This document shows positions 27,460 to 34,836 of a stretch of 64,000 bases of DNA, piece after piece. Positions within the stretch are counted from its first letter, which is position 1. Every line of letters begins with the position of its first letter. The stretch spans positions 1 through 64,000 of the forward strand of contig NZ_JAFEJS010000004.1 of NCBI RefSeq assembly GCF_018555385.1. The letters run 5' to 3'. The position numbers and the translations under genes are program-made. Source of the stretch: Bifidobacterium santillanense. Its GTDB lineage: Bacteria > Actinomycetota > Actinomycetes > Actinomycetales > Bifidobacteriaceae. The notes below the pieces were generated by a model, which was not told the origin of the DNA, made no database searches, and was given only the letters and a program-made list of their open reading frames with translations.

Positions 27460-28305
27460 TCAGCGGGCCGGCCAGTACGGCGCGACCTCCTTGTCGAAGG
27501 CGTCGGAGACCTTGGCGGCGACCTCGGCGAACGGGGTGTCCCAGACGGCCTGGTTGAAGATCTCGCATTCGATGTCGCCGCGCCATCCGGTGGCGGCGAC
27601 GGCCTCGGTGAGGGATCGGAAGTCGATGACGCCCTCGCCCATGTAGTGGCGCGACAGGAGCACGTCCTTCTCGAACGGGGTGCGGTAGTCGCACACCTGA
27701 TAGGTGGCGATGCGTCCCTCGCGCCCGGCGCGGGCGATGGAGTCGAGCACCTGCGGGTCCCAGAAGATGTGGAACGTGTCGACGGTCACGCCGACGGCCT
27801 TCGGGTCGAACGGCGCGGCGATGTCGAGCGCCTGGCCGAGCGTCGAGACGCAGGCGCGGTCGGTGCAGTACATCGGATGAAGCGGCTCGATGGCGAGCGT
27901 GACGCCGGCGTCGAGCGCGTCCTGCTGGAGCTCGTCGAGCGCGTCGGCGATGCGTCCGCGGGCGCCGATGAGGTCCTTGGAACCCTCGGGCAGGCCGCCG
28001 ACGACGAGGACGAGGACCTTGCAGCCGAACGCGGCGGTCTCCTCGATGAGCTTGCGGTTGTCGTCGATGGAGGCGCGGCGGGCGGGACCCTCGGGCATGG
28101 TGAAGAAGCCGCCGCGGCACATGGTGGAGACCCTGAGGCCCGAGTCGGCGACCATCTTGACGGCGGTGTCGAGCCCGACGGCCTCGACCGGCTCGCGCCA
28201 CAAGCCGACGCTGCGGTATCCGGCGGCGGTGAGGGTGTCGAGGGTCTGCTTCAAGTCGGCGTGTTTGATCGTCGCCTGGTTCATCGAGAGGATCGGATTG
28301 GTCAT
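27460..28305 (-). CDS. Sugar phosphate isomerase/epimerase family TIM-barrel protein
   Basis: 281-residue xylose-isomerase-like TIM barrel (AP endonuclease 2 superfamily). Metal-ligand candidates follow the family pattern: Glu in TLAIEPLHPMY (~residue 140), Asp and His in GVTVDTFHIFWDP (~175), and Glu in IECEIFNQ (~245). Enzymes of this group isomerise or epimerise sugars or keto-sugars, or act on 3-keto-glycosides. Its operon partners, a Gfo/Idh/MocA oxidoreductase and a DUF993 protein, favour a keto-sugar intermediate. Start ATG 28305 is preceded by AAGGAC; the longer frame to 28395 is not supported. Confidence 0.85.
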   Translation of the reverse strand: MTNPILSMNQATIKHADLKQTLDTLTAAGYRSVGLWREPVEAVGLDTAVKMVADSGLRVSTMCRGGFFTMPEGPARRASIDDNRKLIEETAAFGCKVLVLVVGGLPEGSKDLIGARGRIADALDELQQDALDAGVTLAIEPLHPMYCTDRACVSTLGQALDIAAPFDPKAVGVTVDTFHIFWDPQVLDSIARAGREGRIATYQVCDYRTPFEKDVLLSRHYMGEGVIDFRSLTEAVAATGWRGDIECEIFNQAVWDTPFAEVAAKVSDAFDKEVAPYWPAR

Positions 28306-28401
28306 GGTGGATGCTGTCCTTAGATTGCGGGGATTGCGAAGGTACGAGGGGTTGTCGCGTCCGCGGAGAAAAAGGGAAACGCGCGGACGCGGCAAGTGTG
28401 G

Positions 28402-29625
28402 CTATCGGCTGATGCCGTTGATCGCGAGGTACGCGTTCCAGCGTTCGGCGGCGAGCTCGGGGTGCTCGAAGGCGCCGCAGGCGTTGGCGAGCTCGACCAC
28501 GCGGCTCAGGTTCGGCAGGCTGCGGGCGGACTGGAGGCCACCGACCATCTGGAAGGCGTCCTGGTGGCCGTTGAGCCAGCTCATGAACGCGACGGAGGTC
28601 TTGTAGAACTCGGTCGGGTGGACGAAGACCTGCTGGGCGAGCGCCTGGGTGGGCTCGAGGATGCGCAGGTACTCCGCCTCGTCGCCGCGGTCGAGCGCCT
28701 GGATGGCGGCGGAGGCGTGCGGGGCGAGCACGGAGAACGCGCCGAGCAGCGCGTTGGAGTGCATGACCGCGCGGCCGCCGTGCTTCGGGTCGTCCTGCTC
28801 GGAGTCCCTGATGAGGTCGACGTAGTGGAAATCGTCGCCGGTGAGCATCATCGTGCCCTCCGGCAGCATCGCGCGCATGTAGCGCTCCGATGCGGCGTCG
28901 AGCAGCGACATCTTGACGCCGCGCACCTTGCCCGGGTTGTGCTCGATGATGGTCAGCACGGTGCGGGAGGCCTCGCGCCAGTCGGCCGAACCGAAGTAGC
29001 CGTGCAGCTGCGCGTCGAACACCTCGCCGAGCCAGTGCAGGATGACCGGGCTCTTGGCGGCGCCGATGACCTCGTCGTAGACCTTGATGTAGTCGGCCGG
29101 GCTCTTGGCGGTGCGGCACAGGTGGCGCGAGCACATGATGACCGGGCCGTCGCCGGCGGACTCGCATACGTCGAGCTGCTCGAGGTACGCCGAAACGATC
29201 TGGCCGAGCGTGTAGTCGCCGCCCTGCCTGAGCTGGTCGGTGTTGACGCCCACGGACACGAGGTCGGCGACCGAACGGCCCCAGCCCTCCCTGGCGGCGT
29301 ACTCCCTGGCGGCGGCGCCGGAGCGGCGCATGAGCTCGGCCGTGGCGGCCCAGTCCATGCCGAGGTTGCGCTGGGCGGTGTCCATGCAGTCGGCCACGCC
29401 CAGACCCCACGACCACACCATGCGGCGGAAGCCGATGGTGGCGTCCCAGTCGACCTCGGCCGGGCGTCCCGGGGTGTTGTCGGCCCATGCGAGCGGCACG
29501 ACGTGCGCGGCCGCGTAGGCGACGCGGGACTTCAGGGGCGCGGTCGGCTTGGCGAACGCCGGCGCCGGACGGGCCTCGATGCGGCCCGTGTTGCCCTGCT
29601 CATCGATCAACGTGAACGAAGTCAT
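28402..29625 (-). CDS. DUF993 family protein (dihydrodipicolinate synthase-like fold)
   Basis: 407 residues. The sequence matches the actinobacterial DUF993 family, distantly related to dihydrodipicolinate synthase/N-acetylneuraminate lyase class I aldolases. A Schiff-base lysine candidate is in KVRGVKMSLLD (about residue 238), followed by TGDDFHYVDL and PTEFYKTSVAFMSWLNGHQD. No reaction is assigned; an aldol or retro-aldol step on a keto-sugar acid is the natural guess. It is 53 bases after the oxidoreductase and 96 before the isomerase. Start ATG 29625. A longer frame reaching 30762 is only a shadow of the oxidoreductase gene. Confidence 0.85.
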   Translation of the reverse strand: MTSFTLIDEQGNTGRIEARPAPAFAKPTAPLKSRVAYAAAHVVPLAWADNTPGRPAEVDWDATIGFRRMVWSWGLGVADCMDTAQRNLGMDWAATAELMRRSGAAAREYAAREGWGRSVADLVSVGVNTDQLRQGGDYTLGQIVSAYLEQLDVCESAGDGPVIMCSRHLCRTAKSPADYIKVYDEVIGAAKSPVILHWLGEVFDAQLHGYFGSADWREASRTVLTIIEHNPGKVRGVKMSLLDAASERYMRAMLPEGTMMLTGDDFHYVDLIRDSEQDDPKHGGRAVMHSNALLGAFSVLAPHASAAIQALDRGDEAEYLRILEPTQALAQQVFVHPTEFYKTSVAFMSWLNGHQDAFQMVGGLQSARSLPNLSRVVELANACGAFEHPELAAERWNAYLAINGISR

Positions 29626-29678
29626 CTGTGCTCTTGCCTTTCGATTCGATGGATTCGCTGTCCCGGTGTCCCCGCCGC

Positions 29679-30830
29679 TCAGTAGCGTCCCTCGGGCACC
29701 TGGATCTTCATGCCCTTGGCGGCGGACTCGTAGCCAAGCTCGGCCAGACGCACGCCGCGGGCGCCGGAGGCGAAGTCGTACGGGTAATCGGTGCCTTCGG
29801 CGAGGGAGCGGATGTACTCCTCCCACTGGGCCTTGAAGCCGTTCTCGTAGGTCTCGTCGGTGCCGATCTCCTGCCAGCCGGCCATGTAGTCGTGCGGGTC
29901 CGGCACGTCCGGGTTCCAGAAGGCCTTCGGGGTGACGTCGCGCACCTGGATCTCGGCGCCGAACAGGCCGACGACCGCGGAGCCACGCGTGCCGTCGATC
30001 TGGAACTCGAGCAGCTCGTTGCGGTAGACGCGGGTGTTCCACGAGGAGTTCATCTGCACGGTGATGCCGTTCTCCAGCTCGAAGATCGCGTAGGCGGCGT
30101 CCTCGGCGGTGGCCTTGTAGGTCTGGCCCTTCTCGTCGACGCGCTCGGGGATCTCGGTCTTGGCCTCGGCGTAGACGGTCCTGATCTTGCCGAACAGCCC
30201 CTCGATCACGTAGTTCCAGTGCGGGAACATGTCGGAGATCATGCCGCCGCCGAGCTCCTTCTTGTAGTTCCAGCTGGGGCGCTGGGACTCGCGCCAGTCG
30301 CCCTCGAAGACCCAGTAGCCGAACTCGCCGTGGACGGACAGGATGCGGCCGAAGAAGCCGGACCTGATCAGGCGGCGCAGCTTGAGGAGGCCGGGCAGGA
30401 ACAGCTTGTCGTGCACGACGCCGGTCTTGACGCCCTTGGCCTCGGCCAGACGCACCAGCTCGCAGGCGTCCTCGTAGGTCTCGGCGAGCGGCTTCTCGGT
30501 GTAGATGTCCTTGCCGGCGGCGATGGCCTTCTTCAGGGAGTTCACGCGCGCGGAGGTGACGAGGAAGTCGGCGTACAGCGGGTAGTTCGGGTCGGCGAGC
30601 ACCGAGTCGAGGTCGGTGGTGTACTTGAGGCCGCCGTGCTTCTCGGAGGCCTCCTTGAGCTTGGACTCGTGGCGGCCGACCAGGATCGGGTCGAGCTGGA
30701 CGCGCGATCCGTCCGACAGCTCCACACCGCCCTGCTCGATGATCGGCAGGATGGAGCGGCACAGGTGCTGTCGGTAGCCCATGCGGCCGGTCGCGCCGTT
30801 GAGGATCACTCCGATGGTCTTGTCTGCCAT
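29679..30830 (-). CDS. Gfo/Idh/MocA family oxidoreductase
   Basis: 383-residue NAD(P)-dependent sugar dehydrogenase of the glucose-fructose oxidoreductase family. Seen: a modified Rossmann motif VILNGATGRMGYRQH, the diagnostic GKDIYTEKPLAE with the EKP triad near residue 113, and a C-terminal beta-sheet domain with the HWNYVIEGLFGK segment (GGGMISDMFPHW) carrying the catalytic-site His. It probably oxidises a sugar, often at C3, as the first step of the operon's pathway. It is the first gene of the operon 29679-25562, behind a LacI-type operator at 30906-30921. GAAAGG precedes ATG 30830. Confidence 0.9.
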   Translation of the reverse strand: MADKTIGVILNGATGRMGYRQHLCRSILPIIEQGGVELSDGSRVQLDPILVGRHESKLKEASEKHGGLKYTTDLDSVLADPNYPLYADFLVTSARVNSLKKAIAAGKDIYTEKPLAETYEDACELVRLAEAKGVKTGVVHDKLFLPGLLKLRRLIRSGFFGRILSVHGEFGYWVFEGDWRESQRPSWNYKKELGGGMISDMFPHWNYVIEGLFGKIRTVYAEAKTEIPERVDEKGQTYKATAEDAAYAIFELENGITVQMNSSWNTRVYRNELLEFQIDGTRGSAVVGLFGAEIQVRDVTPKAFWNPDVPDPHDYMAGWQEIGTDETYENGFKAQWEEYIRSLAEGTDYPYDFASGARGVRLAELGYESAAKGMKIQVPEGRY

Positions 30831-30905
30831 GTTCTTTCGTTTCCTTTCGTTGATTGCGGCTTTGCAGTCACGCTTGCGTTGTTCTCGGTTCGTGCTTATC
30901 TTATT

Positions 30906-30921
30906 TGGTAAGCGCTTTCCA
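30906..30921. promoter_or_regulatory. LacI-type operator TGGTAAGCGCTTTCCA
   Basis: Near-palindrome with the central CG expected for LacI-family repressors, 76 bases upstream of the oxidoreductase start. The same 14-mer in reverse orientation (GGAAAGCGCTTACC) is at 50531-50544 before the solute-binding protein gene. Confidence 0.65.
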
Positions 30922-31084
30922 TTGATTTGCACTATACACCACCCACACCCGTGGCGCAAATCACACGAAACGCCGCAAAACAAGCAAAATGGCCACCTAT
31001 AGTCGTAACCACAAAACGGTAAACGATTTCTTTTTGTGGGACGAATCAACAGAGGACACCTCAGGCGGCCAAGGAGGAACGGAC

Positions 31085-31771
31085 ATGCCCTACATCATCA
31101 AGCGCCTGATATGCTTCCTTGCCGGAATCGCCATCGAGTCCTTCGGCATCGCGCTCATCACAAAGAGCAACCTCGGCACCTCGCCGATCTCGAGCATCGC
31201 GTGGGTGGCGACCCTCCGCTTCCCGCAGATCAGCTTCGGCGTCACCACGTTCGTGGTGAACGTGATCTTCGTCCTCATCGAGGTGATCCTGCTGCGGCGC
31301 GACTTCCACGCCTTCCAGTACCTGCAGCTGGCGGTCACGTTCTGGTTCGCCGCCGTGCTCGACGCGAGCATGACCCTGCTGGGATGGTTCAACCCGGACA
31401 CGTGGTGGGCGCGTGGCGCGGGCCTGCTGCTCGGCTGCGCGATCCTGGCGCTCGGCATCTGCATGGAGGTCTCACCGGCCCTCATCATGGTGCCCGGCGA
31501 GGGCATCGTCAACGCGTTCGCCAAGGTGACCAAGGTGCGCTTCGGCACGGTCAAGGTGTGCTTCGACGTCTCCCTGATCATCATCGCGGGCGTGCTCTCA
31601 TTCGTCTTCTTCGGCCGGATCAACGGCCTCGGCGTGGGCACGGTCGTCGCCGCGGTCATCACCGGCCAGATCGTCAACCTCATCAACCGCCACGTCCGCT
31701 TCGTCGGCCCGCCGGTCAGGGACGTCAAGGGCGTGGAGCACGCCAAGGAGCCGGTCAAGCAGGCCGCGTGA
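31085..31771 (+). CDS. YitT/YczE/YyaS-like integral membrane protein
   Basis: 228 residues with five predicted helices; the N-terminal pattern FLAGIAIESFGIALITKSNLGTSP and FGVTTFVVNVIFVLIEVIL is the YczE/YyaS family hallmark (conserved Gly and LGTSP). The function of this family is unsettled; membrane transport or a regulatory role has been proposed. Start ATG 31085 has a perfect AAGGAGG; the frame opens at 30989 without one. It is divergent from the oxidoreductase operon and shares the operator-containing intergenic region, so it may supply uptake for that pathway. Confidence 0.82.
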   Translation: MPYIIKRLICFLAGIAIESFGIALITKSNLGTSPISSIAWVATLRFPQISFGVTTFVVNVIFVLIEVILLRRDFHAFQYLQLAVTFWFAAVLDASMTLLGWFNPDTWWARGAGLLLGCAILALGICMEVSPALIMVPGEGIVNAFAKVTKVRFGTVKVCFDVSLIIIAGVLSFVFFGRINGLGVGTVVAAVITGQIVNLINRHVRFVGPPVRDVKGVEHAKEPVKQAA

Positions 31772-31797
31772 GGCCGTCGGGCCGATCATCACGAAGA

Positions 31798-31830
31798 GAA
31801 GGGCGGATCGTTCCGGGCGATCCGCCCTTC
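31798..31830. terminator. Bidirectional terminator, 13-bp perfect stem
   Basis: Arms 31798-31810 and 31818-31830 with a 7-nt loop, followed by TTCGTTC on the plus strand and TTCTCTTCG on the minus strand. It lies between converging genes. Confidence 0.8.
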
Positions 31831-31859
31831 CTTCGTTCGGCCGGGTCTGCGCATCGGGC

Positions 31860-32897
31860 TCACCATGGCACGTATTCGGTCTCGGAGTCGCGCAGGCGCG
31901 GCTGCCCCTCGACCACCTCGACGCGCGGCTGGGGCGCGTCGGCGCCGTCGCGCCTGGCCTTCACCTGCTCGTAGAGCATGCGGAAGGCCCGCTCCCCCAT
32001 CTCGCGGAAGTTCTGGCTGTAGCTCGTCAGGGCCGGGCTCCACAGGGGCCCGAAGTTCTGGTCGTCGAAGCCGACCACGCTCACGTCGTCGGGCACCTGG
32101 CGCCCGACCTCGCGCAGCCCCTTGATCACGCCGATCGCGGTCTCGTCGTTGCCGGCGAACACGGCGGTCACGTCGTCGCGCTTGCCGAGCCGGCGTCCGG
32201 CCTCGACCGCCTCCTCGAGGTCGGTGGACGAGACGACGATCGGCTCGTGGATCGCGGCACCGCGCTCCTCGAGGGCGTCGCGCCAGCCGTTGGTGCGCGT
32301 GTTGTCGGTCGGGCCGGCCGCGCGCGCCACATGGAACACGGTCTCGTGCCTGAGGTCGAGCAGGTGCATCGTCATCCAGCGCCCGCCCTCGCGCTCGGCG
32401 TTGACGACCTGGTAGTCGCCGTCGCCGAAGCTGCCGCCGACGACGACGATCGGCAGGTCCTTGGGGATGTAGTCGAGCGCCCTGATGCCGGCCCGGTCGT
32501 ACTCGTAGACGACGGCGCCGGCCGGACGGATGGACAGGCCCATCCGCACGCGCTGCTCGACCGAGTCCATGTCGGCCTCGTCGAGCGAGACGATGTTGAG
32601 CAGGAAGCGGCGGCGGCGGGCGGCGGCCTCGACGCCGTGGTTCGTGGCGGACGTGGAGAACGCGGACGGGTTGGCGGCGAAGACGACCACCGAGTCCATC
32701 TCCCGGTTGGACAGGGCGCGGGCGACGACGCTCGGCTCGTAGCCGAGCTGCTTGATGGCCTTGGCGATGCGCCCGCGCTTGTCCTCGGCGATGCGCGCGG
32801 TGCCGTTGAGGTAGCGCGAGACGGTCGGCGCGGACACCCCGGCGAGACGCGCGACGTCCTTGATCACCGGCCGGGAGTGCCCCGTGCTTCTCGCCAT
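31860..32897 (-). CDS. LacI family transcriptional regulator
   Basis: 345 residues: N-terminal HTH (VIKDVARLAGVSAPTVSRYL) and hinge helix (PSVVARALSN), then a periplasmic-binding-protein-like effector domain ending VVGFDDQNFGPLWSPALTSY. The start is ATG 32897, with AAGGAGACG eight bases upstream; the frame continues to 33368 but without a start signal. It is well placed to control both the DUF993 operon/YczE gene on one side and the twin small proteins on the other, whose promoters carry LacI-type operators. The effector is unknown. Confidence 0.9.
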   Translation of the reverse strand: MARSTGHSRPVIKDVARLAGVSAPTVSRYLNGTARIAEDKRGRIAKAIKQLGYEPSVVARALSNREMDSVVVFAANPSAFSTSATNHGVEAAARRRRFLLNIVSLDEADMDSVEQRVRMGLSIRPAGAVVYEYDRAGIRALDYIPKDLPIVVVGGSFGDGDYQVVNAEREGGRWMTMHLLDLRHETVFHVARAAGPTDNTRTNGWRDALEERGAAIHEPIVVSSTDLEEAVEAGRRLGKRDDVTAVFAGNDETAIGVIKGLREVGRQVPDDVSVVGFDDQNFGPLWSPALTSYSQNFREMGERAFRMLYEQVKARRDGADAPQPRVEVVEGQPRLRDSETEYVPW

Positions 32898-33278
32898 CCG
32901 TCGTCTCCTTGTCGATTCCGTCCCGCCACCGGCCGTCCGTCGCCGGTCGCGCACCGATACATGGCCCATTACTACCACGCGCGTCGCCCATACGCCCCGC
33001 GGCATGCGATCTTCGTTCCGTCCGCCGAAGGCGAAACCATCCGCCGCCGAGGCCGCAGGACCGGACTGCCCCGCACGGTTCGGCACCCGCACGGCTTGTC
33101 TCCTCCCGAATCCGCCCTCGGGCCCCGGAGCGACACGCCGGGTCGACCGCACGCGGGCGCGCGGCGGTGCGGGCCCCCGAGAACGGCGGAATACCGGGCC
33201 TTCCGCAACCCTCCACGTCGCCCGTCGGACACGCGGACGGTGGCCCGCCCGCGGCCCGGGCAATATCCGCGTGCTACT
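32898..33278. other. Gene-free stretch upstream of LacI
   Basis: About 380 bases with no open frame showing coding character and no recognised RNA. Only the leader of the LacI gene can be placed here. Confidence 0.5.
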
Positions 33279-33320
33279 ATCGAACCGGTTCGATGCACGT
33301 CGGATCAAAATCGGTTTCAG
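33279..33320. promoter_or_regulatory. Two LacI-type operators
   Basis: 33279-33294 is a perfect 16-bp palindrome, ATCGAACCGGTTCGAT. 33307-33320 is AAAATCGGTTTCAG, close to the canonical GAAAnCGnTTTC box. They are 163-178 and 137-150 bases upstream of the first small-protein gene and may allow looping with the site at 33384. Confidence 0.6.
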
Positions 33321-33355
33321 ACCGAGGGAAGAAACGCCGAACGCGTGATTTCCTC

Positions 33356-33397
33356 TTGCGCACGTCACTCATGCGCGTTACTATGAAATCGGTTTCA
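33356..33397 (+). promoter_or_regulatory. Promoter with overlapping LacI operator for the small-protein genes
   Basis: A -35-like TTGCGC (33356-33361), a 17-nt spacer and a -10-like TACTAT (33379-33384), immediately followed by the operator TGAAATCGGTTTCA (33384-33397), which would cover the transcription start. This is a textbook repressible arrangement. Confidence 0.6.
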
Positions 33398-33456
33398 GAA
33401 AGAAGCCAAGATAACAAATCGAAGTCGCAAGGCTTTGAGCAACGAAAGGACATACC

Positions 33457-33591
33457 ATGTCGTTCAAGGATTCCATGCTGCGCGGTCTCGCTATGTACGG
33501 TGCCAGCTCGATGGCCAAGAGCGGTTACGCCAACTCCAAGGTGATGCTCGACATCATCAACGACGCTCGTTCCGACGAGTCCGCCCGCTGA
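33457..33591 (+). CDS. Small protein, 44 residues, first of a tandem pair
   Basis: Encodes a 44-residue protein starting MSFKDSMLRGLAMYG and ending DARSDESAR. Start ATG 33457 has GAAAGGA eight bases upstream. It shares MSFKDSM-x-RGLAMYG, then A-x-x-GYANSKVM-x-DIINDA with the gene 145 bases downstream. The N-terminal half can form an amphipathic helix with four Met. I do not recognise a named family. Codon choice is strongly C-ending, like highly expressed genes. The promoter is LacI-controlled. A hairpin (33604-33636) after the stop may set its mRNA 3' end. Confidence 0.8.
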   Translation: MSFKDSMLRGLAMYGASSMAKSGYANSKVMLDIINDARSDESAR

Positions 33592-33603
33592 ATTTGACTC
33601 TTC

Positions 33604-33636
33604 GCGGGGTCGATGGAGCGTAGCGCTCTCCCCCGC
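33604..33636 (+). terminator. Hairpin after the first small-protein gene
   Basis: Outer stem GCGGGG/CCCCGC and inner stem GAGCG/CGCTC. It has no T run, so it may be an attenuator or stability element rather than a full terminator. Confidence 0.4.
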
Positions 33637-33735
33637 CGACTGAGGGACGCGGCCCGACGAATCGCCGCTCCCACCCGATAATCCAACACAACAAACGTCG
33701 ACGGGCACGCCCGTCATACCGAAAGGAAGTTCATT

Positions 33736-33864
33736 ATGTCGTTCAAGGATTCCATGATGCGCGGTCTGGCCATGTACGGTGTCAACGCGATGGCTCAGAA
33801 CGGTTACGCCAACTCCAAGGTGATGGCCGACATCATCAACGACGCCGACAAGCTCACCCGCTGA
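33736..33864 (+). CDS. Small protein, 42 residues, second of a tandem pair
   Basis: Encodes a 42-residue protein starting MSFKDSMMRGLAMYG and ending NDADKLTR. Start ATG 33736 has GAAAGGAAG nearby. It is about 70% identical to the first copy, and DNA identity is high in the first 45 bases (MSFKDSM...AMYG) and in the GYANSKVM block, while the tail differs. The pair is therefore a tandem duplication under selection at the protein level. The strong terminator at 33909 closes the unit. Function unknown; a small regulator or peptide signal is possible. Confidence 0.8.
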   Translation: MSFKDSMMRGLAMYGVNAMAQNGYANSKVMADIINDADKLTR

Positions 33865-33908
33865 ACGATCGGATGAGTCACACTCACCGATCTCGGCATC
33901 TGCATCGC

Positions 33909-33947
33909 ACGGTACTTCGCGGATAACCTCCGCGGGGTCCCGTTTTT
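33909..33947 (+). terminator. Intrinsic terminator of the small-protein unit
   Basis: Long stem (ACGG..ACTTCGCGGA with TCCGCGGGGT..CCGT, two G-T pairs) around TAACC, followed by TTTTC. Confidence 0.8.
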
Positions 33948-34033
33948 CGTTGCCTCACGGCTCATCCGCAACGGCATCCCGATTTTCCCGCGAGCACCGC
34001 ACCCCCTTCGCCATCGCCGCTCATGTACCGTGA

Positions 34034-34246
34034 GCGGCCGTGCGCACCTATGCGCCCGGCATCCTCGGCATGGACGTGGAGCTGCCGGCGACCGACGAGT
34101 ACGTGGCGATCGGCGCGGCCCGTCAGGCGGCCTGGGTGCTCTCCGGCGAGGCGGAGCCGCCGGCGTGGCCCCTCGTCATCGAGGAGACGCTGACCGGCGA
34201 TCCGACCCCGGAGGTCTACGAGCAGTACCGCCGATACCGGGGCTGA
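34034..34246 (+). pseudogene. xylB: 3' remnant of a xylulokinase gene
   Basis: About 70 codons ending at a TGA. The translation VRTYAPGILGMDVELPATDE followed by YVAIGAARQAAWVLSGEAEP matches the C-terminal end of xylulokinases (the ...EYVALGAARQAAW... block). There is a stop directly upstream (34031) and no N-terminal part, so the gene is a truncated relic. It lies beside a xylA-like remnant and a ROK regulator, indicating a lost xylose locus. Confidence 0.75.
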
Positions 34247-34261
34247 CGTTCCAACATCACC

Positions 34262-34318
34262 ATGGGCGTACGTTCCCCGTGGCCACGGACGATGAGGCCA
34301 CGGGGAACGTACGCCCAT
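34262..34318. repeat. Inverted repeat, 23-bp perfect arms
   Basis: Arms 34262-34284 and 34296-34318 with an 11-nt loop. The arm core GGCCACGGGGAACGTACGC recurs a third time at 34482-34500. It has no T run and does not look like a normal terminator. Confidence 0.8.
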
Positions 34319-34356
34319 TCGTTGTCACAGTACGGTTTCCGTGGTTTGAACGGACC

Positions 34357-34409
34357 AACCCCCGGTTTTCGTATGCTGGGTGCCGGTCAGCATACGAAAA
34401 CCGGGGGTT
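34357..34409. repeat. Inverted repeat, 22-bp perfect arms
   Basis: Arms 34357-34378 and 34388-34409 with a 9-nt loop; the arm contains AACCCCCGGTTTTCGTATGC. It is unrelated in sequence to the repeat at 34262. Confidence 0.8.
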
Positions 34410-34429
34410 CGACGAGGATGGCCACCGGC

Positions 34430-34500
34430 GACGTACGCCAGGACGGGCCCGGCGTACGGAATATGGGGTCTGTGCCATGGAGGCCACGGGGAACGTACGC
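34430..34500. repeat. Third palindromic segment with a copy of the 34262 arm
   Basis: A CGTACGCC/GGCGTACG inverted repeat near 34431-34458 is followed by GGCCACGGGGAACGTACGC at 34482-34500. With the two elements before it, this makes a 240-bp palindrome-rich stretch; 34247-34629 holds no gene. Confidence 0.6.
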
Positions 34501-34629
34501 ACATACGGGAAATCCCGTCCGCGGATGACGAGTGCCGCGGGCGGGATCGCCCATGATGGAAGGAAACGGGTCGGGGACCGGACCGACGCCCCCGACCGTC
34601 ACCGTAAATGACGGATCCGGGTGCCGAGG

Positions 34630-34791
34630 TCACGCCTCGGCGAGGGCGTCGACGATGTAGTTGTTGATCGTCGCCTTGACGGACTCGAGGTGGTCGGACC
34701 TGGTGGCGGCGATGAGTTCGGCCTGCGGCTTGTCGAGCGAGTAGGCCTCGAGGCTGGCGAGGGTGGCGGCGCCGGAGACCCCGCCAAACCG
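34630..34791 (-). pseudogene. xylA: 3' remnant, probably of xylose isomerase
   Basis: About 50 codons in frame to a TGA at 34630-34632: [20 protein letters not shown], then [20 protein letters not shown] and AEA. This resembles the C-terminal end of bifidobacterial xylose isomerase as I remember it. No coding sequence for the rest of the enzyme is present; upstream the frame changes character (PFLPVRFGG). The identity is inferred from the short tail and the neighbouring xylB remnant and ROK regulator. Confidence 0.55.
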
Positions 34792-34836
34792 GACCGGCAG
34801 GAACGGTATCCCCGGATGGCGGCCATCGCATCGCCG

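Noticed and set aside
28402-30762. One 786-codon protein covering DUF993 and part of the oxidoreductase gene
   Set aside because: The upstream half is a shadow frame of the oxidoreductase; the true start of DUF993 at 29625 has its own signal.
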